In this document: one piece after another, positions 51,188 to 58,504 of the stretch
How positions within the stretch are numbered: the first letter of the stretch is position 1
How the letters are laid out: each line of letters opens with the position of its first letter
DNA from: Planctomycetaceae bacterium
Lineage (GTDB): Bacteria; Planctomycetota; Planctomycetia; Pirellulales; Pirellulaceae
Direction: 5' to 3'
DNA length: 58,504 nucleotides
Assembly (NCBI GenBank): GCA_005778405.1
Contig: SXOA01000103.1
Span: 1-58,504, forward strand
Position numbers and translations under genes: made by a program
Notes under the pieces: generated by a model
What the model saw: the letters and a program-made list of their open reading frames with translations, nothing else
Databases searched by the model: none
What the model was told of the DNA's origin: nothing

Positions 51188-51234
51188 GGCGCGATTGTAT
51201 CTTGCTCCGCAGGCGAATACAGTCAGGCTCATCG

Positions 51235-52605
51235 ATGAGCAAGAACCCGAATCAGAGTCCGCAGCCGTTTCCGGAATTCCCTCCGGACCCCTTCGCACCG
51301 CCGTCGCGGACGCGGTTGGGGGTACTTGCCTTTCTCTGTGCCTTGGCGGGGATTTTGTATCTGGACCGAATCTGTCTGGGAACCGCGGCGGACGACATTC
51401 AGAAAGAATTTACAACCAGCTCGTTCAAATTTACCGACACGCACATCAGCTACGTCCACATGGCGTTCACGCTGGCCTACGGTTTATTCGAGCTTCCGGT
51501 CGGTCGCTTGGGAGACCGCATCGGAGCCCGCAAAGTTCTGACACGGATTACGCTCTGCTGGTCGCTGTTCACGGCGCTGACCGGCGCGGCCACGGGGCTT
51601 TACTCTCTCATCGTGGTCCGCTTCCTGTTCGGAGCGGGTGAATCCGGAGCCTATCCGAATGCCGCGCGAGTGCTGGCTCGCTGGTTTCCGGATCAGGAGC
51701 GAGGCCGGGCGCAAGGATTTCTGATCACGTGCGGCCAGTTGGGGGGAGCCTTGGCACCGCTTATCACGGCACCGCTCATCAAGGCGATCGGCTGGCGGTG
51801 GTCCTTTGTAATCTTCGGTTCGACCGGAATTTTCTGGGCCGTCGCGTTTTGGCTCTGGTATCGGGATGACCCGGCAGAACATCCCGGCGTGAACGAGCAG
51901 GAGTTGAAACTCATTCAAGCCGGCGCCGCGGCTCCGGCGAAGGCACAGGGATCGGTTCCGTGGGGACTGGTCTTTACGAATCCCAGCATCTGGATTCTGG
52001 CGGGGATCATCGTTTGCTCGTCGTTCAATTCGTACTTCTACTTTTCGTGGCTAAACAAATATCTGGTCTCAGCTCGCGGAGTAGAAAAAGTCTGGTCAGG
52101 AGTGTTAACCTCAGTCGTGCTCGGTGGATCGGCCATTGGCACGATTACAGGCGGCTGGGTCGCGGATCGCATTCTGCGGACCTCCACAAGTCCTGACCGA
52201 ACGCGGCGTTATCTCGGCTCGACTTGTTTCACCCTGGCTGCCCTGTTTCTCGGACTTTCAGTCCTCTGCGACTCGGCCGAAGCGTCCTGTGTGATGGCGG
52301 CCTTCTCCTGCCTCTGTGCGTTCTTGATGCTTCCCACCTGGTGGAGCTGCGCGACCAAGATCAGCGGCAGGCACACCGGTTCAATGTTCGGCCTGATGAA
52401 TATGCTCGGGGTCTTTGGGGCGATGTGCAGCCAGTATTTCGTCGGAGCCTACGCCGATTCGCGGGCAAAACTGGGCTACACCGGACGGGAAGCCTGGGAC
52501 GGTGCCTTCCTGGTGTTCATCGTGGTGCTGCTTTTGGCTGCCATCGGCTGGGGGAGTTTTCGCTCGGTGCCTGTGGAACCCGACGCGGAACAGGCCAGCC
52601 CCTGA
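51235..52605 (+). CDS. MFS transporter, ACS (anion:cation symporter) family
   Basis: A 456-residue 12-helix secondary transporter. The first loop has YLDRICLGTAADDIQKEF and the motif A-like region is FELPVGRLGDRIGARKVL, with FLFGAGESGAYPNAARVLAR as in hexuronate/glucarate-type ACS transporters. The substrate is probably an organic anion such as a sugar acid. ATG 51235 was chosen because it precedes a short hydrophilic N-terminus and helix 1. The amidohydrolase gene is transcribed away from it. Confidence 0.9.
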   Translation: MSKNPNQSPQPFPEFPPDPFAPPSRTRLGVLAFLCALAGILYLDRICLGTAADDIQKEFTTSSFKFTDTHISYVHMAFTLAYGLFELPVGRLGDRIGARKVLTRITLCWSLFTALTGAATGLYSLIVVRFLFGAGESGAYPNAARVLARWFPDQERGRAQGFLITCGQLGGALAPLITAPLIKAIGWRWSFVIFGSTGIFWAVAFWLWYRDDPAEHPGVNEQELKLIQAGAAAPAKAQGSVPWGLVFTNPSIWILAGIIVCSSFNSYFYFSWLNKYLVSARGVEKVWSGVLTSVVLGGSAIGTITGGWVADRILRTSTSPDRTRRYLGSTCFTLAALFLGLSVLCDSAEASCVMAAFSCLCAFLMLPTWWSCATKISGRHTGSMFGLMNMLGVFGAMCSQYFVGAYADSRAKLGYTGREAWDGAFLVFIVVLLLAAIGWGSFRSVPVEPDAEQASP

Positions 52606-52653
52606 CCGAGTCCGCTATCGTCATTTTTCGCAAAACTGTATGTTGGTTGTGCT

Positions 52654-53478
52654 ATGCCCCGCTATGTCCTCCGCTATGGCGTCATGCGCCTCCTGGGTGT
52701 CTTCGGCACTCGGGGGCAGGATCGCTATTTGCGCAGCGCGAAAGTCATCGCCCGCACCAGTCGCGGCTTGGAAGCGGCGGAGGTGCTGCTGGAAGCCACG
52801 GACGAAGTCGCGCAGCAGATGCAGGATTCGCCGGGGGGTCAGATCCTTCGGGAGATGTCCGCCGACGATTCGGGCGAGCTGACGCACTTGCATGCTAAGG
52901 AGCGGAGCGAGTTTGAAATCTGCCGCCAACACGTGCAGCGGTCGGGGTTGCAAATGCAACTGGTCGATATCGAGCACTTGTTCGGCGGCGAGCGGATTGT
53001 CATTTATTATCTGGCGGAGGATCGGATCGATTTCCGCGAGCTGGTCAAAGGTTTGGCCAGCGAGTTCCAAACGCGGATCGAAATGCGGCAAATTGGGGTA
53101 CGGGACGAAGCAAAGCTGCTGGCCGACTATGGCGATTGCGGCAAGCCCCTCTGCTGCAATACTCACCTGCAGGAAATGCCCCCCGTTTCCATGCGCATGG
53201 CCAAGCTGCAAAAGGCCACGCTCGACCCCACAAAAATCTCCGGCCGCTGCGGACGGCTTAAATGTTGTCTCCGTTATGAGTACGATACTTACGAGGATCT
53301 CGTCAAGGATATGCCGGCCATCGGCAGCGACATAGTTACTGCCGAGGGACGGGCCCGCATCCTCAACCATGAAATCCTGGCTCAGCAACTGCTGGTGCAA
53401 ATGGAAGACAACCGCCGTCTCTTGATTGCCGTGAAGGATGTTTTGTCCGTCATCAAGCAAGGGACCGGCAGACGCTGA
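52654..53478 (+). CDS. PSP1-domain protein, RicT/YaaT-like
   Basis: A 274-residue protein. The PSP1 C-terminal domain carries the two cysteine clusters of RicT: YGDCGKPLCCNTHL and SGRCGRLKCCLRYEYD, which in Bacillus bind an iron-sulfur cluster. RicT assists RNase Y-dependent RNA maturation; here only the domain is certain. An N-terminal unit precedes it (VLRYGVMRLLGVFGTRGQDR). It is followed by the Minf_1886 gene and transaldolase with short gaps, so an operon is likely. Confidence 0.87.
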   Translation: MPRYVLRYGVMRLLGVFGTRGQDRYLRSAKVIARTSRGLEAAEVLLEATDEVAQQMQDSPGGQILREMSADDSGELTHLHAKERSEFEICRQHVQRSGLQMQLVDIEHLFGGERIVIYYLAEDRIDFRELVKGLASEFQTRIEMRQIGVRDEAKLLADYGDCGKPLCCNTHLQEMPPVSMRMAKLQKATLDPTKISGRCGRLKCCLRYEYDTYEDLVKDMPAIGSDIVTAEGRARILNHEILAQQLLVQMEDNRRLLIAVKDVLSVIKQGTGRR

Positions 53479-53548
53479 CAACCACCCACTCCTTACCACC
53501 TCTCCATTCCCACCTTTGTCATCCCATCAACTTCGATTGAGGTATCCG

Positions 53549-53977
53549 GTGCCCCGAGCCATTCCTGACGAAGTCCATCCGCTGATCAAGCTGTTGTGCG
53601 AAGACCAGCGTTACAAAATCGACGCCTATCAGTTCATCCGCGAAGGGCTCCGCTACGCTCAGAAAGTCCTGGATCCACCCCAAGGCGAGGGAGACCTGGA
53701 AGTCAAAGTCTCGCGCCATATTTCCGGTCAGGACTTGTGCCATGCCTTGCGGCACCTGGCCCACGACCGTTACGGCTATCTGGCGCTGCCGGTGCTCCAG
53801 AGTTGGGGGCTGCGCTGCACGGGTGATTTTGGCGAAGTCGTTTACAACCTCATCAAGATTGGCGAAATGTCCAAGTCCCCCGGCGACTGCCGCGAACACT
53901 TTGACGACGTGTACGATTTCGAGCAGGCCTTGCTGCTCGACTTCGCCATCAGCTCCACGAAAGAAATGGTGAAATAA
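53549..53977 (+). CDS. Minf_1886-family protein
   Basis: A 142-residue protein of the uncharacterised Minf_1886 family, with LLCEDQRYKIDAYQFIREGL, HISGQDLCHALRHLAHDRYG and VVYNLIKIGEMSKSPGDCRE. The start is GTG at 53549 with TTGAGG about seven bases upstream; a longer in-frame stretch upstream has no similar features. Function unknown. It overlaps nothing and lies 3 bp before the transaldolase gene, so co-expression is likely. Confidence 0.85.
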   Translation: MPRAIPDEVHPLIKLLCEDQRYKIDAYQFIREGLRYAQKVLDPPQGEGDLEVKVSRHISGQDLCHALRHLAHDRYGYLALPVLQSWGLRCTGDFGEVVYNLIKIGEMSKSPGDCREHFDDVYDFEQALLLDFAISSTKEMVK

Positions 53978-53980
53978 GTC

Positions 53981-55027
53981 ATGTCGCCGCTAGAATCCCT
54001 CATCGCCTGCGGCACCAGGCTCTGGCTCGATTCCATCGACCCCGAACTGGTGAAGCGTGACCGGGCCGCCGGGGCGACTGGCGCCACTTCCAACCCCGTC
54101 ATCATTTCCGATCTCATCCGCACCGGCCGTTTTGACGCCGACATTCAGCGGCTGGTGAAGCAAGGTCTGTCCGATAACGACGTGGCCTGGCAGTTGACGG
54201 ACGAACTGGTCAAGCAGGCCCAGTCGGTTTTCCTGCCAGTTTGGGAGGAAACCAAGGGGAACGACGGCTACGTCAGCTTTGAGCTCGACCCGCTACTCGA
54301 GGATCCTCACGCCAACATGCCGCATGACGAGCGAGTACGGCGGTATATCGAGCTCGGCAAAAAGTGGTCGGCCGGCCACAAGAACCGGATGATCAAAGTT
54401 CCCGCCACACCCGCCGGCCTGGCGGCGCTCGAGGAGCTGTGCGCCTTCGGAATCACCTTGAACGTCACTCTCATTTTCTCGCCGCGCCAGTATCAGGCCG
54501 CCCGAGATGCAGTTTGGCGCGGAGCCCAGCGCCGCGATAATCTGACGCAATTTAAAAGCGTTTACAGCATCTTCGTTTCACGGGTCGATATCTACACCGA
54601 GAAGCAAGTCCCGTCGCTCTCGCCGGCCGCCCAGGGGCAAGTCGGCATCGTCAACGCCAAGCAAATCTGGGCGGCGAACCGCGCCTATTGGGCCGACAAA
54701 AAGCTGCCGCTCGCCCAGGAAATGATTTTTGCCAGCACCGGCACCAAGAAGCCGGAAGACCCACCTTGGAAATACGTGGATTCTTTCGCCGGCAGCGATA
54801 TCCAGACAAATCCCCCCGCCACCAACGACGCGGTGGCCAAGTCCGGTCGCAGCTTCTCCCGCCAGGTCGATCAGCTTCCACCGCAGGAAGTGCTCAGCGA
54901 AATTGCTGCGAAAGTTGACATCGCGAAACTGGAAACCGTCCTAATGCAGGAGGGGATCCAAAAATTCGCCGACCCGCAGAAGGCCCTGCTGAAAGTGATC
55001 GGGGAAAAACGGGGAGCACTATCGTAG
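53981..55027 (+). CDS. tal: transaldolase
   Basis: A 348-residue pentose phosphate pathway enzyme that transfers a dihydroxyacetone unit. The Schiff-base lysine is in [16 protein letters not shown], and the family region [16 protein letters not shown] is intact. [18 protein letters not shown] is also typical. The N-terminal [16 protein letters not shown] resembles long transaldolases. It starts 3 bp after the Minf_1886 stop codon. Confidence 0.94.
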   Translation: MSPLESLIACGTRLWLDSIDPELVKRDRAAGATGATSNPVIISDLIRTGRFDADIQRLVKQGLSDNDVAWQLTDELVKQAQSVFLPVWEETKGNDGYVSFELDPLLEDPHANMPHDERVRRYIELGKKWSAGHKNRMIKVPATPAGLAALEELCAFGITLNVTLIFSPRQYQAARDAVWRGAQRRDNLTQFKSVYSIFVSRVDIYTEKQVPSLSPAAQGQVGIVNAKQIWAANRAYWADKKLPLAQEMIFASTGTKKPEDPPWKYVDSFAGSDIQTNPPATNDAVAKSGRSFSRQVDQLPPQEVLSEIAAKVDIAKLETVLMQEGIQKFADPQKALLKVIGEKRGALS

Positions 55028-55108
55028 CCTGTACACTCCGTATGCAGGGATGTCCGCTCACGTAGTGAGCGGACTACTATTATCGGCCAATCGCCATATC
55101 ATGGTGGG

Positions 55109-55579
55109 ATGAGTACATCCATCACCATTCGCAATGCCCAGCCGCAGGATCTTTCCCTGATCGTCGATTTCAACTTCATTCTCGCGGAAGAGTCGGAAGG
55201 CAAGCAGCTCGACCGGGACGTTCTCACTCGAGGTGTCGGGCGGGCCTTGGCTTCGCCCGACATGTGCCGCTATTTCATGGCGGAAGTGAATGGCCAGGTT
55301 GCCGGGCAGACGATGATTACGTTCGAGCTCACCGATTGGCGCGACGGCGTCCTGTGGTGGCTGCAAAGCGTTTATGTGCGGCCGGAGTTCCGCAAGCTGG
55401 GGGTCTTTAAGGCCCTCTTTCAGCATATTGCCTCGCTCGCCAGGTCCACCGCCGAAGTCCGCGGCTTGAGGCTCTATGTGGAGCAAGGGAACTCGCGGGC
55501 CCAGCGAGTCTATGAGCAGATGGGGATGCAGCCGGGTGGCTATTTGGTGTACGAGCAAGACTGGTCGGGGGCGTTTTAG
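55109..55579 (+). CDS. GNAT-family N-acetyltransferase
   Basis: A 156-residue acetyltransferase. Motif A is VYVRPEFRKLGVFKALFQHI, with the pyrophosphate loop R-K-L-G-V-F-K in place of the common QxxGxA. Motif B is LYVEQGNSRAQRVYEQMGM. The N-terminal TIRNAQPQDLSLIVDFN is also typical. The acceptor substrate is unknown. It stands after the transaldolase gene with an 81-bp gap. Confidence 0.87.
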   Translation: MSTSITIRNAQPQDLSLIVDFNFILAEESEGKQLDRDVLTRGVGRALASPDMCRYFMAEVNGQVAGQTMITFELTDWRDGVLWWLQSVYVRPEFRKLGVFKALFQHIASLARSTAEVRGLRLYVEQGNSRAQRVYEQMGMQPGGYLVYEQDWSGAF

Positions 55580-55582
55580 GAC

Positions 55583-55662
55583 AGCGGAGGTCGGAAAGCG
55601 GAAAGCGGAGTGGTAGAGTAGTTTGGTGTGCCACATCGGCTTTCCGCTTTCCGACCTCCGCT
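55583..55662. repeat. 24-bp perfect inverted repeat before the GT-C gene
   Basis: AGCGGAGGTCGGAAAGCGGA and AAGC (55583-55606) pair perfectly with 55639-55662 across a 32-base loop. Each arm contains the repeated unit GGAAAGC twice. It occupies the whole 95-bp gap between the GNAT and GT-C genes, a possible terminator and dispersed repeat. Confidence 0.75.
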
Positions 55663-55674
55663 CTTACCTCCCCC

Positions 55675-57072
55675 TTGTCTCCCCGTTACCAGCTTCTGTG
55701 CATCCTGCTTTTCACGGCAGCGCTCCGTGGCGGCGTACTGTGGGCCATGCGGAACAACTTGAACGATGACCGGGATGCGTATCGAGAGATTGCGGAGAAC
55801 CTGGCGAACTATCGTGTATATGGCCTGGGGAAGAACGGCGAACAGCCTCGGCCGACCGCTTATCGCCCGCCGCTCTATCCGGTAATGCTGGCGACGTTGG
55901 ACGGAGAAGGACTCGCGGTCACGCCGCTGCGAGTGGCCATGTTGCACTGGCTGCTGGGATTAGGGACGGTGTGGCTGACATGGATCGTTGCGAGCAAGAT
56001 GTGCGGCGACATCGGCGGTGCTGGGTTGCGGCCTCCATTGGCGGCAATACTGGTCGCTTGCGATCCGATCTTACTCCACTGGTCCACATACGTGATGACC
56101 GAAACGCTGGCTGCGTTCCTCGCCATCCTCGCCCTTTACACCCTCGTTCGCTTTAATTTCGATCGCCGCCCGCTAAACGCCGCCTTCTCCGGCTGCGCGC
56201 TGGGTCTGGCCGTTCTCTGCCGGCCGACTTTCTTGCCTTGGGCGGGGCTCTGCGGCATCGGCCTCCTGTTTCTTCAGGCTAGTGCCTGGCGAAAGCCTGC
56301 GGATACTTCAGCCCCAACGAAACAGAATGTTTTTCCGCAATTCGCACGTCGCCTCGCCAACTTGGCGGCATTTGGCATCGTCGCTGCTATTGTCGTTTCT
56401 CCCTGGTGCTATCGAAACTACCAGCAGTTCGGCAAGCCGATCATTACAACGACGCATGGAGGGTACACGTTTTACTTGGCAAACAACACCTATTTCTACG
56501 ACTATCTCAGAAATGACAAAGCTGGTCTCCCATGGAATCCATCGGCAAGGCAAACCTTGCCGAGCGACGAATACCAAAACGAACCATCGAGTTTCGAAGA
56601 AGCCGAGTGGCTTCGAAAATGGCCGGCTTATGGATATAACACCCAGAATTCAGTTCGTCACTTTGAAGTCGTTATTGATGATGTCCTTTATCGGGGCGCT
56701 GCCGCCGAACTCTCCGAGCAACCCCTCATGTTCGCCTACTCCTCCCTCTACCGCATCGCCCAGCTCTGGAGCCCGTTACCGCACAAACTCACCGCCGACG
56801 AATCCTGGAAGCGAGCCCTGCTGCGATACGCCATCTGCGCCTGGTATCTCGCCGTCTATGCGGCTGCTTTAGCGGGAGTCTGGCCGATGCGTGGGAAGCT
56901 GCTCCGCTCTCCCTGGATCTGGGGCGTGATCCTCTGCCTGGTCTTCACCGGCGTCCACACGTTTTACTGGAGCAACCTACGGATGCGAGCACCGCTGATG
57001 CCGTTTGTGGCCATCGTTGCCGCGGCCGGCGTTACTTTTCTGTCCGTTGCTGGTCGAGCACGTCGAACTTAG
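55675..57072 (+). CDS. ArnT/PMT-like GT-C glycosyltransferase
   Basis: A 465-residue multi-spanning membrane glycosyltransferase using a polyprenyl-phosphate sugar donor. The extracytoplasmic DD-type motif is NNLNDDRDAYREIAENL after the first helix, and TAYRPPLYPVMLATLDG fits the family. Many later hydrophobic segments follow. The start at 55675 is TTG, with no clear ribosome site; the next ATG (55747) would cut into the first helix. It overlaps the opposing DUF6174-like gene by 41 bp. Confidence 0.85.
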   Translation: MSPRYQLLCILLFTAALRGGVLWAMRNNLNDDRDAYREIAENLANYRVYGLGKNGEQPRPTAYRPPLYPVMLATLDGEGLAVTPLRVAMLHWLLGLGTVWLTWIVASKMCGDIGGAGLRPPLAAILVACDPILLHWSTYVMTETLAAFLAILALYTLVRFNFDRRPLNAAFSGCALGLAVLCRPTFLPWAGLCGIGLLFLQASAWRKPADTSAPTKQNVFPQFARRLANLAAFGIVAAIVVSPWCYRNYQQFGKPIITTTHGGYTFYLANNTYFYDYLRNDKAGLPWNPSARQTLPSDEYQNEPSSFEEAEWLRKWPAYGYNTQNSVRHFEVVIDDVLYRGAAAELSEQPLMFAYSSLYRIAQLWSPLPHKLTADESWKRALLRYAICAWYLAVYAAALAGVWPMRGKLLRSPWIWGVILCLVFTGVHTFYWSNLRMRAPLMPFVAIVAAAGVTFLSVAGRARRT

Positions 57073-57625
57073 TTACCTCCCACTCCATCTCCAGGCTCGA
57101 CTGGTATTGCAATCGCCGGTAGCGGGCGGGATAGCCGTAGCGAGGGTCGAAGGTGGCCCGCAGATGCAGGTCCGGCGTGAACATGTCCCCCTGGCCGGCG
57201 GCGCGACGCTCCAGGGCGTCCACGTCGCGGCTCATGGTGGCGAACATTCCGGGGACGCTCCAGGTGCTGAAGGTCCGCCGCTGCGTCAGCGGTTTGCCGT
57301 TACGGAGTGCGCGCTGGGCTTCGCCGCCGCGAACTTCCACACGGTAGATCGCCGGCTGATTGCCGCGAACCTGGATTTCGATGTCGTAGTCCCGCGGCTG
57401 TTCTTGCTTCCACCTGGCTTGGGCCTCTCGAAACAGCTCCGGCGTCAGACGGGGCGAAACGTTGCCGCGAGGGACGAGCGCGAGCAAAATCATCACCCCC
57501 AGCCCGACCACTAGTCCCACGACGATTCCCACGAGAACGCGGCGGAAAAGCGGGGCTGGGGGCTGGGGAATGGGGACTAGGGATTCGGAAGTCAGGGAAT
57601 CGCTTGCTTCGTCCATATCGTTCAT
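57032..57625 (-). CDS. DUF6174-like membrane-anchored protein
   Basis: A 197-residue protein. An N-terminal acidic part (DMDEASDSLTSESLVPIPQP) is followed by one transmembrane helix (VLVGIVVGLVVGLGVMILLA). The outside part has the DUF6174-like pattern (RWKQEQPRDYDIEIQVRGNQ, AIYRVEVRGGEAQRAL). The N-terminal proline-rich stretch is encoded by a CCCCAGCCCC-type simple tract (about 57552-57571) shared in part with the 5' region of the gene at 3242. Function unknown. Confidence 0.7.
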   Translation of the reverse strand: MNDMDEASDSLTSESLVPIPQPPAPLFRRVLVGIVVGLVVGLGVMILLALVPRGNVSPRLTPELFREAQARWKQEQPRDYDIEIQVRGNQPAIYRVEVRGGEAQRALRNGKPLTQRRTFSTWSVPGMFATMSRDVDALERRAAGQGDMFTPDLHLRATFDPRYGYPARYRRLQYQSSLEMEWEVTKFDVLDQQRTEK

Positions 57626-57712
57626 GGGTTGCCAAGGCTTCGCCGATAGCTGCTCACAGTATATTGGATGCGACTACTCACTACTCACTACCCGCTATTC
57701 ACTCCCAACCCC

Positions 57713-58504
57713 ATGACCCGTGCCCGCACCAAAATCGTCGCCACCGTCGGTCCCGCCTGCCGCAGCGTGGAGATGCTCGGCAAGTTGATCCAGGCCGGCG
57801 TCTCCGTCTTCCGCATCAACACAGCCCATGGCAATGAAGAGCAGCGGAACGAAGTGCTGCGGGATATTCGCTTGGCTGCGGAGCAAGTGGGAATTCCCGT
57901 CGGCGTGCTGGTGGACCTGGCCGGTCCGAAGATTCGGCTGGGAGAGCTGTTCAACGACCCCACCAATTGCCAGTCCGGGCAGACCTATCGTTTCGTCAAA
58001 AAACCCAAGCCAGAAGCGGCTGATGAATTGACCAGCAGCTATGGGCCACTCCTGACGGAGCTGTCGGTGGGAGACAGCGTGATGCTGGCGGATGGCACGG
58101 TCAGCATGAGCGTCATCGGCAAGTCGGCGGACGAAGTCCGCTGCCAGGTCATCGGCGGGGGCATGATCCGCAGCCGGCAGGGAATCAACTTGCCGGGAGT
58201 GAAGCTGTCCGTGGCGTCGCTGACCGAGGCGGACCTGACGAATGCGATGTGGGCGGCTCGCAACGAGATCGACTTCGTCAGCCTGAGCTTTGTCCGCTCG
58301 CCGGTCAACGTATTGCTCCTCAAGGAACTGCTGCACGCTCAGCATTCCAAAGCGATGGTCATCGCCAAGATTGAAAAACGGGAGGCCCTCGACCATCTCC
58401 TCGAAATCGTGAAGGCGGCGGACGGCGTGATGGTGGCCCGCGGCGATCTCGGCGTGGATATCGACGTGGCCGAAATCGCCGTCGTGCAGAAGCGGATCGT
58501 CCGC
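57713..58504 (+). CDS. pyk: pyruvate kinase, N-terminal part (cut by the right edge)
   Basis: At least 264 codons of pyruvate kinase, which makes ATP and pyruvate from phosphoenolpyruvate. It starts MTRARTKIVATVGPACRSVE and has AGVSVFRINTAHGNEEQ, VDLAGPKIRLGELF, then MVIAKIEKREALDHLLEIV, the MxKIEN-type segment with the catalytic Lys, and GVMVARGDLGVDI. The Lys in AGPKIRLG (Glu in K+-dependent enzymes) suggests a K+-independent type. Upstream DNA (57673-57705) has repeats of CTACTCACTACTCAC. The 3' part lies outside the window. Confidence 0.95.
   Translation, partial: MTRARTKIVATVGPACRSVEMLGKLIQAGVSVFRINTAHGNEEQRNEVLRDIRLAAEQVGIPVGVLVDLAGPKIRLGELFNDPTNCQSGQTYRFVKKPKPEAADELTSSYGPLLTELSVGDSVMLADGTVSMSVIGKSADEVRCQVIGGGMIRSRQGINLPGVKLSVASLTEADLTNAMWAARNEIDFVSLSFVRSPVNVLLLKELLHAQHSKAMVIAKIEKREALDHLLEIVKAADGVMVARGDLGVDIDVAEIAVVQKRIVR

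Noticed and set aside
1..58504. CRISPR array
   Set aside because: No regularly spaced direct repeats with unique spacers were seen; repeats here are REP arms and simple tracts.

Overview
The window is chromosomal DNA of a GC-rich member of the Planctomycetota. Marker families are the large c-type-cytochrome-like DUF1549/DUF1553, DUF1592 and DUF1552 proteins, a DUF1559 pilin-like protein with its small lipoprotein partner, an ArnT-like GT-C transferase, and a beta-RFAP synthase homologue of the tetrahydromethanopterin pathway that planctomycetes carry. I cannot assign an order or genus from sequence reading alone.

Layout. 1-7.1 kb: a cut-off tRNA-Ala, a YbhN-like flippase-fold protein, carA, a possible structured RNA, an IS3 orfA remnant, a Tat-exported Gfo/Idh/MocA oxidoreductase, a hypothetical gene, a VapBC-like toxin-antitoxin pair and a PhzF protein. 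7.1-17.2 kb: divergent DUF1549 and DUF1592 genes, a zinc-ribbon membrane protein, DUF1552, beta-RFAP synthase and an orphan solute-binding lipoprotein. 17.2-24.6 kb, all minus strand: hpf-ptsN-ptsH, ribonuclease E/G, then rpmJ-rpsM-rpsK-rpoA-rplQ followed by a putative metallopeptidase and a cysteine-less FmdB-like gene. 24.8-36.2 kb: mixed small genes (ABM monooxygenase, YdjY, PilZ, APH kinase), a DUF1444-TM-jacalin-like protein, a VIT/vWFA protein, hemL, sugE and tilS. 36.4-44.3 kb: an aminotransferase, an ECF sigma/anti-sigma pair, a TPR-glycosyltransferase-FkbM fusion, and the divergent pair efp and epmB, which acts on EF-P. 44.3-52.6 kb: a DapA-family enzyme, DUF1559, an enolase-superfamily enzyme, an amidohydrolase and an ACS-type MFS transporter, a plausible acid-sugar or aromatic-acid catabolic group interrupted by a REP/RAYT element. 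52.7-58.5 kb: RicT-like PSP1 protein, Minf_1886 protein, transaldolase, GNAT, GT-C transferase, DUF6174-like protein and a pyruvate kinase cut by the right edge.

The most interesting region is 48.05-50.43 kb. A REP-associated tyrosine transposase gene lies among REP palindromes whose arms all begin with GTAG. The element sits between a full amidohydrolase gene and a detached copy of that gene's last 45 codons. The two copies differ at 9 of 134 positions, all synonymous third-codon positions, and the GTAG foot of one REP supplies the amidohydrolase stop codon. Other points are a candidate structured RNA ending in a strong terminator (2629-2737), simple repeats lying at the 5' ends of several genes, and several unusual domain architectures.
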